56,918 nucleotides of DNA from DASXTB01 sp036505615 (GCA_036505615.1 DASXTB010000014.1:1-56918); one strand, 5' to 3'. Counted from the first letter of the stretch, positions 8,177-15,788 are shown. Numbers and translations are program-made. Notes: generated by a model not told the origin, from the sequence alone.

Positions 8177-10699
8177 TCAGGCTTTAAATACATTTTCCAA
8201 CGAGTCCCGCCAGGCTGCCCGCGCTGTGGCAGCCTCCATATCAATTAGAAGCTTCCCCCGCGCTGAGAGTTGCAGCTTTTCAGGAATCACCTCGCCGATC
8301 CGATAACAGGGAACGCCGAACCGGCGAGCGTGCGGCAATATTTCGTCCAGCGCCTCCCGGGCACAGGAAATGAGCGCGCGCGACTGGGATTCGCTGAATA
8401 GAAATAGATCAGGGCGCAGATCGGTGTCCAGGTCAATCCGAAATCCCAGACCCTGCGAAAGGAAACATTTCTCCAGCAGCGACAGCATCAGGCCTCCGTC
8501 AGAACAATCGTGCGCGCTGTGAAACAGTTTCTTCTGGTTAAGGAAACGAAGCAGATCATGGAGCTTTTTTTCAGCCGAAAGATCAATACGCGGCACGGGC
8601 CCAAAGTCCTGCTGCAACACGTAAGCGGCATATTCGCTCGCGCCCAACTCCGCCTCAGTCTCGCCCAGAAGAAACAGGAGATCTCCTTCACTCTTCAGAC
8701 CGGCGGTGAGAACATGCGAACGATCGACCGTGCCGACCATTCCCAGCACCGGTGTGGGGAAGATGGAGCGGCCGCTGGTCTCATTATAGAAGCTGACATT
8801 CCCCCCCGTAATTGGGGTGGCGAAGAACTCGCAGCCCTCTTTGAGTCCTTCGATTGTCTGCACAAACTGCCACATGATCTCAGGGTTTTCGGGACTGGCA
8901 AAATTAAGGCAATTGGTCGCCGCCAGAGGCGTCGCGCCGGCACATGCCAAATTGCGGCAGCTCTCAGCCACGGCGAGCAGAGCGCCCTGGCGCGGATTGA
9001 AGTAACAGTATCGTGGATTTCCGTCCAGGGACAAAGCCAGAGCAAGGTTGTCCGATTCTTTAATGCGGATCACCGCCGCGTCGTTTCCTGGCAGAACACA
9101 AGTGTTCGTTCGAACCATGTGGTCGTACTGGCGAAAGATCCAGCGCCGGCTGCAGGAGTTCGGGCTGGAAACAAAATCCAGAAGCAGGGCGTTGTAATCG
9201 CGCGGTTCGGGTATGTGATTTACATCCAGCGGTTGCGCCTTGCCAATGTGTGCCGGCTGGCGCACAGGGCGGTCATACAAGGGGGCCTGCTCGGCCAGCG
9301 GGTGGTTGGGGATCTGCGCCACTACTTTGCCGCGCTCCTTAACAGTGAGCATTCCGTCGCCGGTTACGCGGCCAATCACTACCGCATCTAAATCCCACTT
9401 TTGGAAAATATCCAGCACCTGCTGCTCTCTTCCCTTTTCGGAAACCAGCAGCATGCGTTCCTGGGATTCGGACAACATGATCTCGTATGGCGTCATCCCA
9501 GGCTCGCGCTGCGGCACCAACGCCAAGTCGATCTCGATTCCCGTGCCGGCGCGGCTTCCCATTTCGCAGGTCGAGCAGGTGAGACCGGCGGCGCCCATGT
9601 CCTGAATTCCCAGGACAGCGCCGCTCTGCATTGCTTCCAGGCAGGCCTCCAGCAGCAGCTTTTCCAGGAAAGGGTCCCCTACTTGAACAGTGGGCCGTTT
9701 TTCTTTGGAGTCTTCATCAAACTCGGCTGAGGCCATGGTAGCGCCGTGAATGCCGTCGCGGCCTGTCTTGGCACCAACGTAAATCACTGGATTTCCCAGT
9801 CCGGTGGCGCGCCCGTAGAAGATTCGGTCTTTCTCGGCTGTGCCCAGGCAGAAAACGTTGATGATCGGATTCAGGTCGTAACAGGCGTGGAAGAAGACTT
9901 CGCCGCCTACGGTGGGAATCCCAATGCAATTGCCATAGCCGGCGATGCCGGCGACGACGCCCTCCAGGATCATTTGGTTGCTTGAGAAACGGGTGTCGGG
10001 TGTTGGGTGTCGGGTGTTGGGGATCTGGTTTCGGATCTCGGTTTTTGGGTCTCGGGTTTCGGGTCTCAGGTTTCGGTCGTCAGGAATATGGTTACCAGTC
10101 CTGCGCCCTTCCTTCACCCACTCTCCCGCTCTCCCTCTCTCCCGCTCTCCCCCTCTCTCGCTCTCTCGCTCTCTCGCTCCCCCACTCTCCCGCTCTCTCG
10201 CTCTCCCGCTCTCCCGCTCTCCCACTCCGCCGCTCTCCCGCTCTCCCACTCTCCCGCTCTCCCGCTCACCGGCGCCCCCGCTCTCCTGCCCTCGGCCAAA
10301 TGCATACGGCATTCCGAAATGCAAGGAATTCATCAGCGCGATCGGCCGCGCGCCCATGGTGAAAATGTCGCGGATAATCCCGCCGACGCCGGTTGCGGCG
10401 CCCTGGTAGGGCTCGATGAACGATGGGTGGTTATGAGATTCGATTTTGAAAACGGCAGCCAAGCCGTCGCCGATGTCGACCACACCGGCATTCTCTCCGG
10501 GACCCTGAATTACATGCGGGGCACGCGTTGGAAGTTTTTTCAGGTGAATGCGAGAGCTTTTGTAGCTGCAGTGTTCCGACCACATCACTGAGAATATCCC
10601 GAGCTCCGTCAAATTGGGCTCGCGTCCCAGGATCTGGACGATCCGGTCGTATTCTTCCTCGGTTAGATTATGTCGGGTCAGTAATTCAGCGGTCGGCAT
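8177..10699 (-). CDS. purL: FGAM synthase, large subunit, with in-frame repeat insertion
   Basis: Fourth step of purine synthesis, working with PurS and PurQ. The small-type PurL normally has about 730-750 residues; this one has 840. Residues 1-130 (SVMWSEHCSYKSSR, FKIESHNHPS, NSLHFG) and 244-840 (ILEGVVAGIAGYGNC, GIQDMGAAGLTCSTCEM, PITGGNVSFYNE, SAHDCSDGGL) are canonical. Residues 131-243 replace a loop of about 10 residues with low-complexity sequence: an 8-residue period (GERESGRV-type), then a 7-residue period (RNQIPNT-type). That block is the translation of short tandem DNA repeats. The frame is open and the insert is a multiple of three, so the enzyme may still be made. Upstream is a 332-nt repeat-filled gap to purQ; purF follows directly. 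Confidence 0.94.
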   Translation of the reverse strand: MPTAELLTRHNLTEEEYDRIVQILGREPNLTELGIFSVMWSEHCSYKSSRIHLKKLPTRAPHVIQGPGENAGVVDIGDGLAAVFKIESHNHPSFIEPYQGAATGVGGIIRDIFTMGARPIALMNSLHFGMPYAFGRGQESGGAGERESGRVGERESGGVGERESGRARERESGGARERESERGGERERGRAGEWVKEGRRTGNHIPDDRNLRPETRDPKTEIRNQIPNTRHPTPDTRFSSNQMILEGVVAGIAGYGNCIGIPTVGGEVFFHACYDLNPIINVFCLGTAEKDRIFYGRATGLGNPVIYVGAKTGRDGIHGATMASAEFDEDSKEKRPTVQVGDPFLEKLLLEACLEAMQSGAVLGIQDMGAAGLTCSTCEMGSRAGTGIEIDLALVPQREPGMTPYEIMLSESQERMLLVSEKGREQQVLDIFQKWDLDAVVIGRVTGDGMLTVKERGKVVAQIPNHPLAEQAPLYDRPVRQPAHIGKAQPLDVNHIPEPRDYNALLLDFVSSPNSCSRRWIFRQYDHMVRTNTCVLPGNDAAVIRIKESDNLALALSLDGNPRYCYFNPRQGALLAVAESCRNLACAGATPLAATNCLNFASPENPEIMWQFVQTIEGLKEGCEFFATPITGGNVSFYNETSGRSIFPTPVLGMVGTVDRSHVLTAGLKSEGDLLFLLGETEAELGASEYAAYVLQQDFGPVPRIDLSAEKKLHDLLRFLNQKKLFHSAHDCSDGGLMLSLLEKCFLSQGLGFRIDLDTDLRPDLFLFSESQSRALISCAREALDEILPHARRFGVPCYRIGEVIPEKLQLSARGKLLIDMEAATARAAWRDSLENVFKA
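9971..10309. repeat. Tandem repeats inserted inside purL
   Basis: Two arrays lie side by side. Positions 9987-10085 hold 7-bp units (GGGTGTC, GGGTGTT, GGGTCTC, GGGTTTC on the plus strand). Positions 10117-10275 hold mostly 8-bp units (CCCGCTCT, CCCACTCT, with some CTCTCGCT). In the purL frame the 8-bp units translate with an 8-residue period and the 7-bp units with a 7-residue period, with no stop codon. The two arrays are different families, not arms of one mirror. Confidence 0.9.
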
Positions 10700-10702
10700 C
10701 TG

Positions 10703-11036
10703 TTAAACTCTGGGTCTCGGTTTTCAGGTCCCGGGTCTCGGGTCTCGGGCAAAAAGTTCCGGGTGTTGCGTTTCGGAGTCCGAAGACTTCAAAAGCAGTG
10801 CTGACACTGCTCGGTGCCCGTGTCCTTGGTTTCCTTTGTGATTGAATCTTTTTGCACCACTACGGACACAAAGGACACGACGCTCGCGGCCTATTTCCAA
10901 TCATCTTAAGTTGGCTCCGAGCATCTCTCCAGTGCTCTTCGAAAGGCAATGCTTCAAACTCAAAACCTGAAACTCGAGACTTGAGACTTAGAACTCGGGA
11001 GTCAGAATCTCGAGACCCGGAACTTGAAGCTCTAGG
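10703..11036. repeat. Nested mirrored repeats between purQ and purL
   Basis: The outer arms are 7-bp units: GGGTCTC/GGGTCTC/CAGGTCC at 10711-10760 and the complementary GAGACTT/GAACTCG/GAGACCC at about 10970-11030. Inside is a second element with 9-bp-type units: GTGTCCTTGGTTTCCTTTGTG at about 10819-10840 mirrored by GGACACAAAGGACAC near 10866-10880. No gene is apparent in the gap. Confidence 0.8.
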
Positions 11037-11745
11037 CCTCTAGGGCGAGCGTTCTTTGATTCACCCACTGCGCTAGAGACTGGAACAGGTACTTGCCATC
11101 GTCGCTTCCAAGCTCCAATTCCGATGCACGCTCCGGGTGCGGCATCAAGGCAAAGACATTGCCGCTCTCATTGGCGATGCCAGCGATGTTGTGCATCGAC
11201 CCGTTTGGATTAGCCGAATCTGTAAGGTTTCCCAACGCATCGCAGTATCGGAACATCACCTGCTGGCGTTCCTCGATACGATTCAACAAATCACTATCCG
11301 CGTAGAAGTTCCCTTCATTGTGGGCGATGGGGATGCGCAACACTTGTCCCTTGTGGCACCCAATGGTGAGGGGCAGATCGTCGCGCTCCACTCGAATATG
11401 AACGTGATCGCAGATGAATTTGAGACCGCGATTGCGCAGCATCACTCCTGGAAGAAGCTTTGCCTCCTGCAGTATCTGAAATCCGTTGCAGATCCCAAAT
11501 ACAAGTCCCCCGCGGGTCGCAAACTCCTTGATCCGCTCCATGATTGGCGAAAACTTGGCGATCGCGCCACATCGCAAGTAGTCACCGTAGGCGAATCCGC
11601 CGGGAAGAACAACCACCTCGACATCTTTAAGAGTGGTGTCATGATGCCAAAGAAAGACGCACTCTTGGGCAAAAACTTTTTTCGCCACAAAATAGGTATC
11701 GTGGTCACAATTGGAGCCAGGGAAGACGACAACGCCGATCCTCAT
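11032..11745 (-). CDS. purQ: FGAM synthase, glutaminase subunit
   Basis: Class I glutamine amidotransferase that supplies ammonia to PurL. The 237-residue protein has the PurQ N terminus (VVVFPGSNCDHD), the GGFAYGDYLRCG loop, the nucleophile cysteine in FGICNGFQILQE, and the C-terminal catalytic His and Glu in MPHPERASE. Its ATG overlaps the purS stop (ATGA), so purS and purQ are translationally coupled. Confidence 0.96.
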   Translation of the reverse strand: MRIGVVVFPGSNCDHDTYFVAKKVFAQECVFLWHHDTTLKDVEVVVLPGGFAYGDYLRCGAIAKFSPIMERIKEFATRGGLVFGICNGFQILQEAKLLPGVMLRNRGLKFICDHVHIRVERDDLPLTIGCHKGQVLRIPIAHNEGNFYADSDLLNRIEERQQVMFRYCDALGNLTDSANPNGSMHNIAGIANESGNVFALMPHPERASELELGSDDGKYLFQSLAQWVNQRTLALEA

Positions 11746-12134
11746 TTATCTGCCTTGGGAAACTTGGGGACAGACCCCATAATCTCAGGGACAGACCCCT
11801 TAATTCCGGGGACAGACCCCGAATTAACTCTAGCGTCTGCTGGCGGTTGGGTTGCAAGCGTCAATTCGGGGTCTGTCCCGGAAATTAAGGGGTCTGTCCC
11901 TGAATTTCCATCCTGGATGTAAAAATCTTCGATGATGGGATTGGACAGCACATCGCGCGCGATTATTTCCAGAGTGGGGCGATTTCCGGAATTCCCTTCA
12001 AACTCCAGCTCAAAATACTTCCCCTGGCAGACAGATCGAACTGGATGGCCCAACTTGTTCAATGCGCGGCGAATTGTCTCCCCCTGAGGATCAAGAACGC
12101 CTTCCTTGAGTTTGACGATCACCGTTTTTTTCAT
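11742..12134 (-). CDS. purS: FGAM synthase subunit PurS with repeat-encoded C-terminal tail
   Basis: Small bridging subunit of the PurSQL complex. Residues 1-75 are a normal PurS (VIVKLKEGVLDPQGETI, GKYFELEF, ARDVLSNPIIEDFYI); the family is usually about 80-85 residues long. Residues 76-130 are an extra tail with repeated SGTDPxI and GSVPxI peptides. The tail is the translation of a mirrored array of GGGACAGACCCC palindromes at 11758-11908. The reading frame then ends in the ATGA overlap with purQ, so the tail keeps the coupling. First gene of the purine series; its upstream gap to the BMC genes is about 400 nt. Confidence 0.92.
   Translation of the reverse strand: MKKTVIVKLKEGVLDPQGETIRRALNKLGHPVRSVCQGKYFELEFEGNSGNRPTLEIIARDVLSNPIIEDFYIQDGNSGTDPLISGTDPELTLATQPPADARVNSGSVPGIKGSVPEIMGSVPKFPKADK
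11758..11908. repeat. Mirrored GGGACAGACCCC element inside purS
   Basis: The left arm has three copies of GGGACAGACCCC with AT-rich linkers (about 11765-11820). The right arm has GGGGTCTGTCCC copies (about 11868-11900). The core is about 45 bp. Each unit is itself palindromic. The whole element is in frame with purS and contains no stop codon in that frame. Confidence 0.88.
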
Positions 12135-12281
12135 TCGGTCAGTGGATGGTTGTTCCAGAATACCAGTTTTGTGCTAAAGGGAAAAGGTATGGATGAAGAA
12201 TTCCGAATGTTCCCGGTGTCTGCCGTGGTTCGTAGTTTTGAACACTCTCCAAAGCCTCCCATGCCCTTTGTACATTTGAGA

Positions 12282-12480
12282 GCGGAGAGACGGCCTGAGG
12301 GCCGTCTCAGCCTGGCAGTTGTCCACAGCGAGAAACAGTTGAATCACCTGAGGGAATATCTGGCGTTGAACCCGCGCAGATGGTAGATGAAACGGAAAAG
12401 TCAAGGAGGATTCCTGGGTGGTTCAGTCGCAGGCTTACCGACTGCCAAGCTGAGACGGCCCTCAGGCCGTCTCTCCGGTC
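12282..12480. mobile_element. Inverted-repeat element, possible REP/RAYT remnant
   Basis: The arms 12282-12319 and 12442-12478 are near-perfect inverted copies (about 36 bp with few mismatches), each built on the palindrome GAGACGGCCTGAGGGCCGTCTC. The same palindrome family occurs at 2870-2890. In the plus strand the interior can be read to a stop at 12384-12386 and ends LREYLALNPRRW, which looks like the C-terminal YIxxNPxxW region of IS200-like/RAYT tyrosine transposases. No catalytic part is visible. The rest of 12135-12539 holds no convincing gene. Confidence 0.5.
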
Positions 12481-12516
12481 CCAAAATGTAGAAACTCCAG
12501 GGCTGTGACATGTCGC

Positions 12517-12544
12517 GGCCATGCGCACGGCCATGCGCCCTACG
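12517..12544. repeat. REP-like palindrome at the end of the BMC operon
   Basis: A GGCCATGCGCACGGCCATGC stretch followed by GCCCTACG, a degenerate copy of the GGGCGCACGGCCGTGCGCCC element found after tyrS and ruvB. As after tyrS, the stop codon of the upstream gene (TAG) is part of the repeat edge. Possibly a transcript-end structure. Confidence 0.6.
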
Positions 12545-12815
12545 CCGATGTAATGTCTACGTGGTCTATAACGCCGATGACTGCCGCATCGAGCGGAGCT
12601 TCGGATATGCGCGCCGCGTAATTGGCCGACCAGCCTTCCAGTACTACCAGGACTCGATCGCCCACGCCAGCGTCGACGGAGTCGACCGCCAGGATGACTT
12701 CGCCTTGAAGCTGATCCTGCAGATCGAGAGGCTGCACCAGCAGCAGTTTACTGCCAGAAAACTTCTCGTTTTTCTGAGTGGCGAAAAGCTGGCTGATCAC
12801 TTTACCGATGATCAT
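12540..12815 (-). CDS. BMC pentamer-type shell protein (EutN/CcmL family), third copy
   Basis: Vertex protein of a bacterial microcompartment. Its 91 residues form the whole EutN/CcmL domain: MIIGKVISQLFATQKNEKF at the start, the SKLLLVQPLD strand, the AVDSVDAGVGDRVLV pore-side loop, and the C-terminal APLDAAVIGVIDHVDI. Pentamers of this fold cap the corners of the shell. Its ATG overlaps the preceding pentamer gene (ATGA). It is the last gene of the minus-strand aldolase-shell operon. Confidence 0.92.
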   Translation of the reverse strand: MIIGKVISQLFATQKNEKFSGSKLLLVQPLDLQDQLQGEVILAVDSVDAGVGDRVLVVLEGWSANYAARISEAPLDAAVIGVIDHVDITSA

Positions 12816-13144
12816 TTTTGCCGTTGGTCTGTCGCCCGTTGTCCGCGGCCCGTGGTGTTGGATGGTCCTTCGACTCCGTGAAGGAAATTAGCCGGATCCA
12901 GAATTCCGACAATGGTGCGGTCGGACGGTACGTCAGTGGGTAGGTAGGGGAAGGAGGCTTCTTTTCCTCCGGAATAAAAAACCGCTTCTGTGGAGCCGGC
13001 CCCGATGGAATCGAGCGCAACAAAGGCCTTCCCTATTGGATTTCCCTGACGGTCGATAGGCTTTAGAACCAGGATTTTTTTCCCTTCCAGAGTCTGATTC
13101 TTAACCGTGCAAACGACCGTGCCGATCACGCGGGCTAGCTTCAT
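12812..13144 (-). CDS. BMC pentamer-type shell protein (EutN/CcmL family), second copy
   Basis: A second vertex protein: MKLARVIGTVVCTVKNQTL, KKILVLKPID, ALDSIGAGSTEAVFYSGG, DRTIVGILD. The domain ends near residue 90. Residues 91-110 are an unrelated polar tail (GPSNTTGRGQRATDQRQK) translated from a short run of 7-bp-like units (GTTGGTC, TGTCGCC, CGTTGTC) at about 12826-12865, so a repeat seems to have lengthened this gene too. Differences between the three pentamer proteins suggest non-redundant positions in the shell, as in other BMCs with three such genes. Confidence 0.9.
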   Translation of the reverse strand: MKLARVIGTVVCTVKNQTLEGKKILVLKPIDRQGNPIGKAFVALDSIGAGSTEAVFYSGGKEASFPYLPTDVPSDRTIVGILDPANFLHGVEGPSNTTGRGQRATDQRQK

Positions 13145-13176
13145 TTCATTCAGGTCTCGGTTCTTAGGATTCCGCT

Positions 13177-13449
13177 CTATTTATTATCCAGCTTAATGGT
13201 ATCGACAATCCCGACAATCGCCGTGTCGACAGGGTGATCCTTCATCCCCGTGGCCAGACGTGCAGAGCTTCCGGAGACACAAATTACCGTTTCGCCGACA
13301 CCGGCGCCGACCGTGTCGACCGCCACTGAATAACCTTCTTCTTTTCGAGTTTCGGGGTCGAGTGTGCGCACGACTAGAAGCTTTTTCCCAGCGAGCTTCT
13401 CATCCTTGCGAGTGGCAACTACTGTGCCGATGACGCGTCCCAAGATCAT
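13177..13449 (-). CDS. BMC pentamer-type shell protein (EutN/CcmL family), first copy
   Basis: A 90-residue EutN/CcmL domain (MILGRVIGTVVATRKDEKL, GKKLLVVRTLD, AVDTVGAGVGETVICVSG, VDTAIVGIVD). It starts inside the stop of the hexamer gene (ATGA), so shell genes are translationally coupled. Start MILGRVIG is the usual N terminus of the family. Confidence 0.93.
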   Translation of the reverse strand: MILGRVIGTVVATRKDEKLAGKKLLVVRTLDPETRKEEGYSVAVDTVGAGVGETVICVSGSSARLATGMKDHPVDTAIVGIVDTIKLDNK

Positions 13450-13736
13450 TTCTTGGGCGTGATCGGGAGCCTTTCTTCCAGATTGGAATGAGGCCGCGGG
13501 ATGACATGCACGCTGACCAGCTCGCCCACGCGCCGTGCCGCAGCTGCGCCGGCGTCCGTCGCCGCTTTGACCGCGGCCACGTCTCCGCGGACGATGGCAG
13601 TTACCAGACCCGATCCTATCTTTTCCCAGCCGACCAGTGTCACCTGGGCGGCCTTTACCATCGCGTCGGCGGCTTCAATCATTGCAACCAGACCCTTAGT
13701 TTCCACCATGCCGAGCGCTTCCATTGTTTCAGCCAT
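13446..13736 (-). CDS. BMC hexamer-type shell protein (PduA/EutM family)
   Basis: The main facet protein of the microcompartment. Its 96 residues form a single BMC-H domain: ALGMVETKGLVAMIEAADAM, AAQVTLVGWEKIGSGLV, the pore region TAIVRGDVAAVKAATDAGAA, and VGELVSVHVIPRPHSNLE. The pore segment reads KIGSGLV, a common PduA-like variant. It follows the aldolase gene after a 164-nt gap filled by a mirrored heptad element, in the same direction. Confidence 0.95.
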   Translation of the reverse strand: MAETMEALGMVETKGLVAMIEAADAMVKAAQVTLVGWEKIGSGLVTAIVRGDVAAVKAATDAGAAAARRVGELVSVHVIPRPHSNLEERLPITPKK

Positions 13737-13755
13737 CGATCCTCCGTTGCAGCCT

Positions 13756-13900
13756 AGCAGCTCTCAGCCATCAGCCTTCAGCCTTCAGATGTCAGCTTTC
13801 AGCCGTCAGCTATCAGCTAGCTGTTAGCCATCTTTAGTGTGGTGTCTCTCCGACTTCTGATGACCGCAGCGCTGAGAGCTGACAGCTGATGGCTGCTAGC
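13756..13900. repeat. Mirrored heptad-repeat element (CTTTCAG family)
   Basis: The left arm is about eight 7-bp units (CTCTCAG, CCATCAG, CCTTCAG, ATGTCAG, CTTTCAG, CCGTCAG, CTATCAG) at 13760-13820. The right arm (GCTGAGA, GCTGACA, GCTGATG, GCTGCTA) lies at about 13870-13900. It splits the aldolase gene from the shell genes. Confidence 0.85.
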
Positions 13901-14674
13901 TCAATTCTTCCTGAAATTACGTTCCAAAACCGATTCTATTAGCTGAATTAATTCCGGTTTGCTAATCGTGTAGAATTCGCCGGAACTGTTGGAGCCCTCA
14001 GAAGTTGGGCACCCAAGTGCCCGCAAATCCGGGGATTTTATACCATACTTCTCACGCACGGCAAAGAGCTTGTCCAGATCGGCATCCGAGATGACAGTCT
14101 CGCGTCCCAGAATGCGCGTAATTGTGGCAATCTGTGCGGTGTGTTCCAGGGTCTCCATCCGATAATAAGCCTGCAGCAGATTTTCGCCATAAGCGAGGGC
14201 GCCGTGGTTGGCCAGCAGTACTGCGTTGTAGTGCGGAATGTAATCGCGCAAGACTTCGGCCAGCTCGGGGCTGGTTGGTGTGGCGTACTCGGCAATCGGA
14301 ATACAGCCCAGCGTCAAGACCACCTCCGACAGGATCGGTCTGTTGATCGGAATCCCGGCCACTGCAAAAGCAGTCGCATAGACAGGATGGGCATGAACCA
14401 CGGCGTTGATGTCGGGCCGGTTGTTGTAAACTTCCAGATGCATGGATATCTCGCCTGACGGCTGGTGAAATCCGGACAGTTGATTTCCTTGAAGGTCGGT
14501 CTTAACGATATCGTCCACGTTCATGCGTCCCTTGCAAAGGCCTTTACCAGTCATTAATACTTCGTTCGCTTCCCGGTAGCTGATGTTTCCATCCGCACCC
14601 GAAACGAATCCCTTCTGATAGATCCACTGTCCGATTTCAACGATCTGCTGTTTGTATTGAAGTTCGTTGCGCAT
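13901..14674 (-). CDS. Class II aldolase (fuculose-phosphate aldolase type), likely BMC cargo
   Basis: A zinc-dependent class II aldolase/adducin fold enzyme of 257 residues. Zinc ligands are in VVHAHPVYATA (two His) and LLANHGALAYG (one His); the N-terminal SGADGNISYR is the phosphate-binding region. Relatives in planctomycete-type microcompartments split fuculose- or rhamnulose-phosphate to lactaldehyde and DHAP. After the domain comes a Gly/Ser linker (EGSNSSGEFY), then a short amphipathic helix (SKPELIQLIESVLERNF) at the extreme C terminus, the design of an encapsulation peptide. It is the first gene of the operon. No aldehyde dehydrogenase, kinase or isomerase is in the window, so the substrate is not settled. 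Confidence 0.85.
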   Translation of the reverse strand: MRNELQYKQQIVEIGQWIYQKGFVSGADGNISYREANEVLMTGKGLCKGRMNVDDIVKTDLQGNQLSGFHQPSGEISMHLEVYNNRPDINAVVHAHPVYATAFAVAGIPINRPILSEVVLTLGCIPIAEYATPTSPELAEVLRDYIPHYNAVLLANHGALAYGENLLQAYYRMETLEHTAQIATITRILGRETVISDADLDKLFAVREKYGIKSPDLRALGCPTSEGSNSSGEFYTISKPELIQLIESVLERNFRKN

Positions 14675-14732
14675 GAAAGTGAAAGTGTATCAAGATTTTG
14701 ACCGCGCCATTTCGATTTTTGGTTAAGATCAT

Positions 14733-15012
14733 TATGAAAGTCGAAAGTCGCAGGTCGAAGGTCGAAGGTCGAAGGTCGAAAGTCGAAGGTCGAAAGTCGA
14801 AGGTCGCACGCCGAGGGTATTGGTCATAAGCGCTGGTCGGTTTGATCAAAGGACGAGACGCATCAGAAAGTGATCACGGTTGATAGCTAGCTGAAAACTG
14901 ATAGCTAGCTGACGGCTGGTAACGTTTAGCCGATCGCTATTCGATCTTCGACTTTCGATCTTCGACTTGCGACCTGAGACTTGCGACCTGCGACCTTCGA
15001 CATGCGACTTAA
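14733..15012. repeat. Mirrored heptad-repeat element between BMC operon and ruvA
   Basis: The left arm (about 14735-14808) is AAGTCGA/AGGTCGA 7-bp units. The right arm (about 14938-15008) is TTCGACT/TGCGACC units. A weaker pair of GATAGCTAGCTG units sits in the core (14880-14920). This array is the divergent control region between the aldolase and ruvA, so their promoters must lie in or beside it. I could not assign a convincing promoter. Confidence 0.85.
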
Positions 15013-15019
15013 TATTTAA

Positions 15020-15625
15020 ATGATTGCCCAACTATCCGGACGCCTCGTTTTGAAAAAACCCAACCTGATCGTGGTCGATGTCCACGGCGTTGGTTTTGAA
15101 ATTAATATTCCTCTTTCCAGTTTCTACCTGCTTCCCGAAGAGGGGAGCGATGTTTCTCTTCAGACCTACACGCACGTTCGCGAAGATACGCTGGCGCTAT
15201 TCGGATTCCTTACTGAAAGAGAAAAGTTGGTATTTGGCCAGCTCATCGGAGTCTCGGGAATCGGCCCCAAGCTGGCAATCACCATCCTGTCCGGTCTGCC
15301 GCTGGAAGATTTCATCGCGGCCGTAAAGAAAGGCGACATCTTCAAGCTAACCACAATTCCGGGTGTGGGGAAAAAAACGGCCGAACGTGTGGCGTTGGAA
15401 ATGAAGGATAAGGTTATTCGTTTGGTCGCCGAAGGGGCTCCTGAAGAAATCGTGCCTGCGTCCATGCAGGATGATGTAGTCTCAGCGTTAATGAATCTCG
15501 GCTACCAGCGGGCCAGCGCGGAGAAGGCCGTCCAATCTGCTGTAGAGGGCGGAGCGCCGGAGTCCTTTGAAGCTCTCTTAAAGGCTTCGTTAAAGCTCTT
15601 GTCCGGGGAGAAGGTAGCTCGTTGA
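15020..15625 (+). CDS. ruvA: Holliday junction DNA helicase subunit RuvA
   Basis: Tetrameric Holliday-junction-binding protein that loads RuvB during branch migration. The 201 residues show the OB-fold N terminus (MIAQLSGRLVLKKPNLIVVDVHGVGFEI), two helix-hairpin-helix motifs (LIGVSGIGPKLAITILSG and LTTIPGVGKKTAERVALEM) and a C-terminal domain that contacts RuvB (VVSALMNLGYQRASAEKAV). The ATG is only a few bases after a repeat arm and has no Shine-Dalgarno sequence, so initiation may be weak or leaderless. Confidence 0.97.
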   Translation: MIAQLSGRLVLKKPNLIVVDVHGVGFEINIPLSSFYLLPEEGSDVSLQTYTHVREDTLALFGFLTEREKLVFGQLIGVSGIGPKLAITILSGLPLEDFIAAVKKGDIFKLTTIPGVGKKTAERVALEMKDKVIRLVAEGAPEEIVPASMQDDVVSALMNLGYQRASAEKAVQSAVEGGAPESFEALLKASLKLLSGEKVAR

Positions 15626-15629
15626 TTTT

Positions 15630-15788
15630 GTCATTTGTTAATAGTCACTGGTCAATGGTCGCGGGGCGGCGCGGTGGTGGGGTGGCGCGGTAAGATACAA
15701 GATCGCGCGCCCCTCGGCCTCAAACCCCCCTTCGCCGGTTACCGACGACTGATAACAAATGACGAATGACAAATGACCGATGACAAAG
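15630..15788. repeat. Mirrored repeat element between ruvA and ruvB
   Basis: The outer arms are GTCATTT/AGTCACT/GGTCAAT at 15630-15660 and AATGACG/AATGACA/AATGACC at 15750-15785. The core has a GC-rich run (GGGGCGGCGCGGTGGTGGGG). The right arm runs into the ruvB start: the ATG at 15780 is itself part of an ATGAC unit. Confidence 0.8.

Noticed and set aside
10007..10591. Long plus-strand frames with Ser/Leu/Pro repeats across the purL insertion
   Set aside because: They arise because 7- and 8-bp tandem repeats are open in many frames; PurL is conserved on both sides of the block on the minus strand.
14846..15031. Short frame made of arm units before ruvA
   Set aside because: It is the translation of heptad repeats only.
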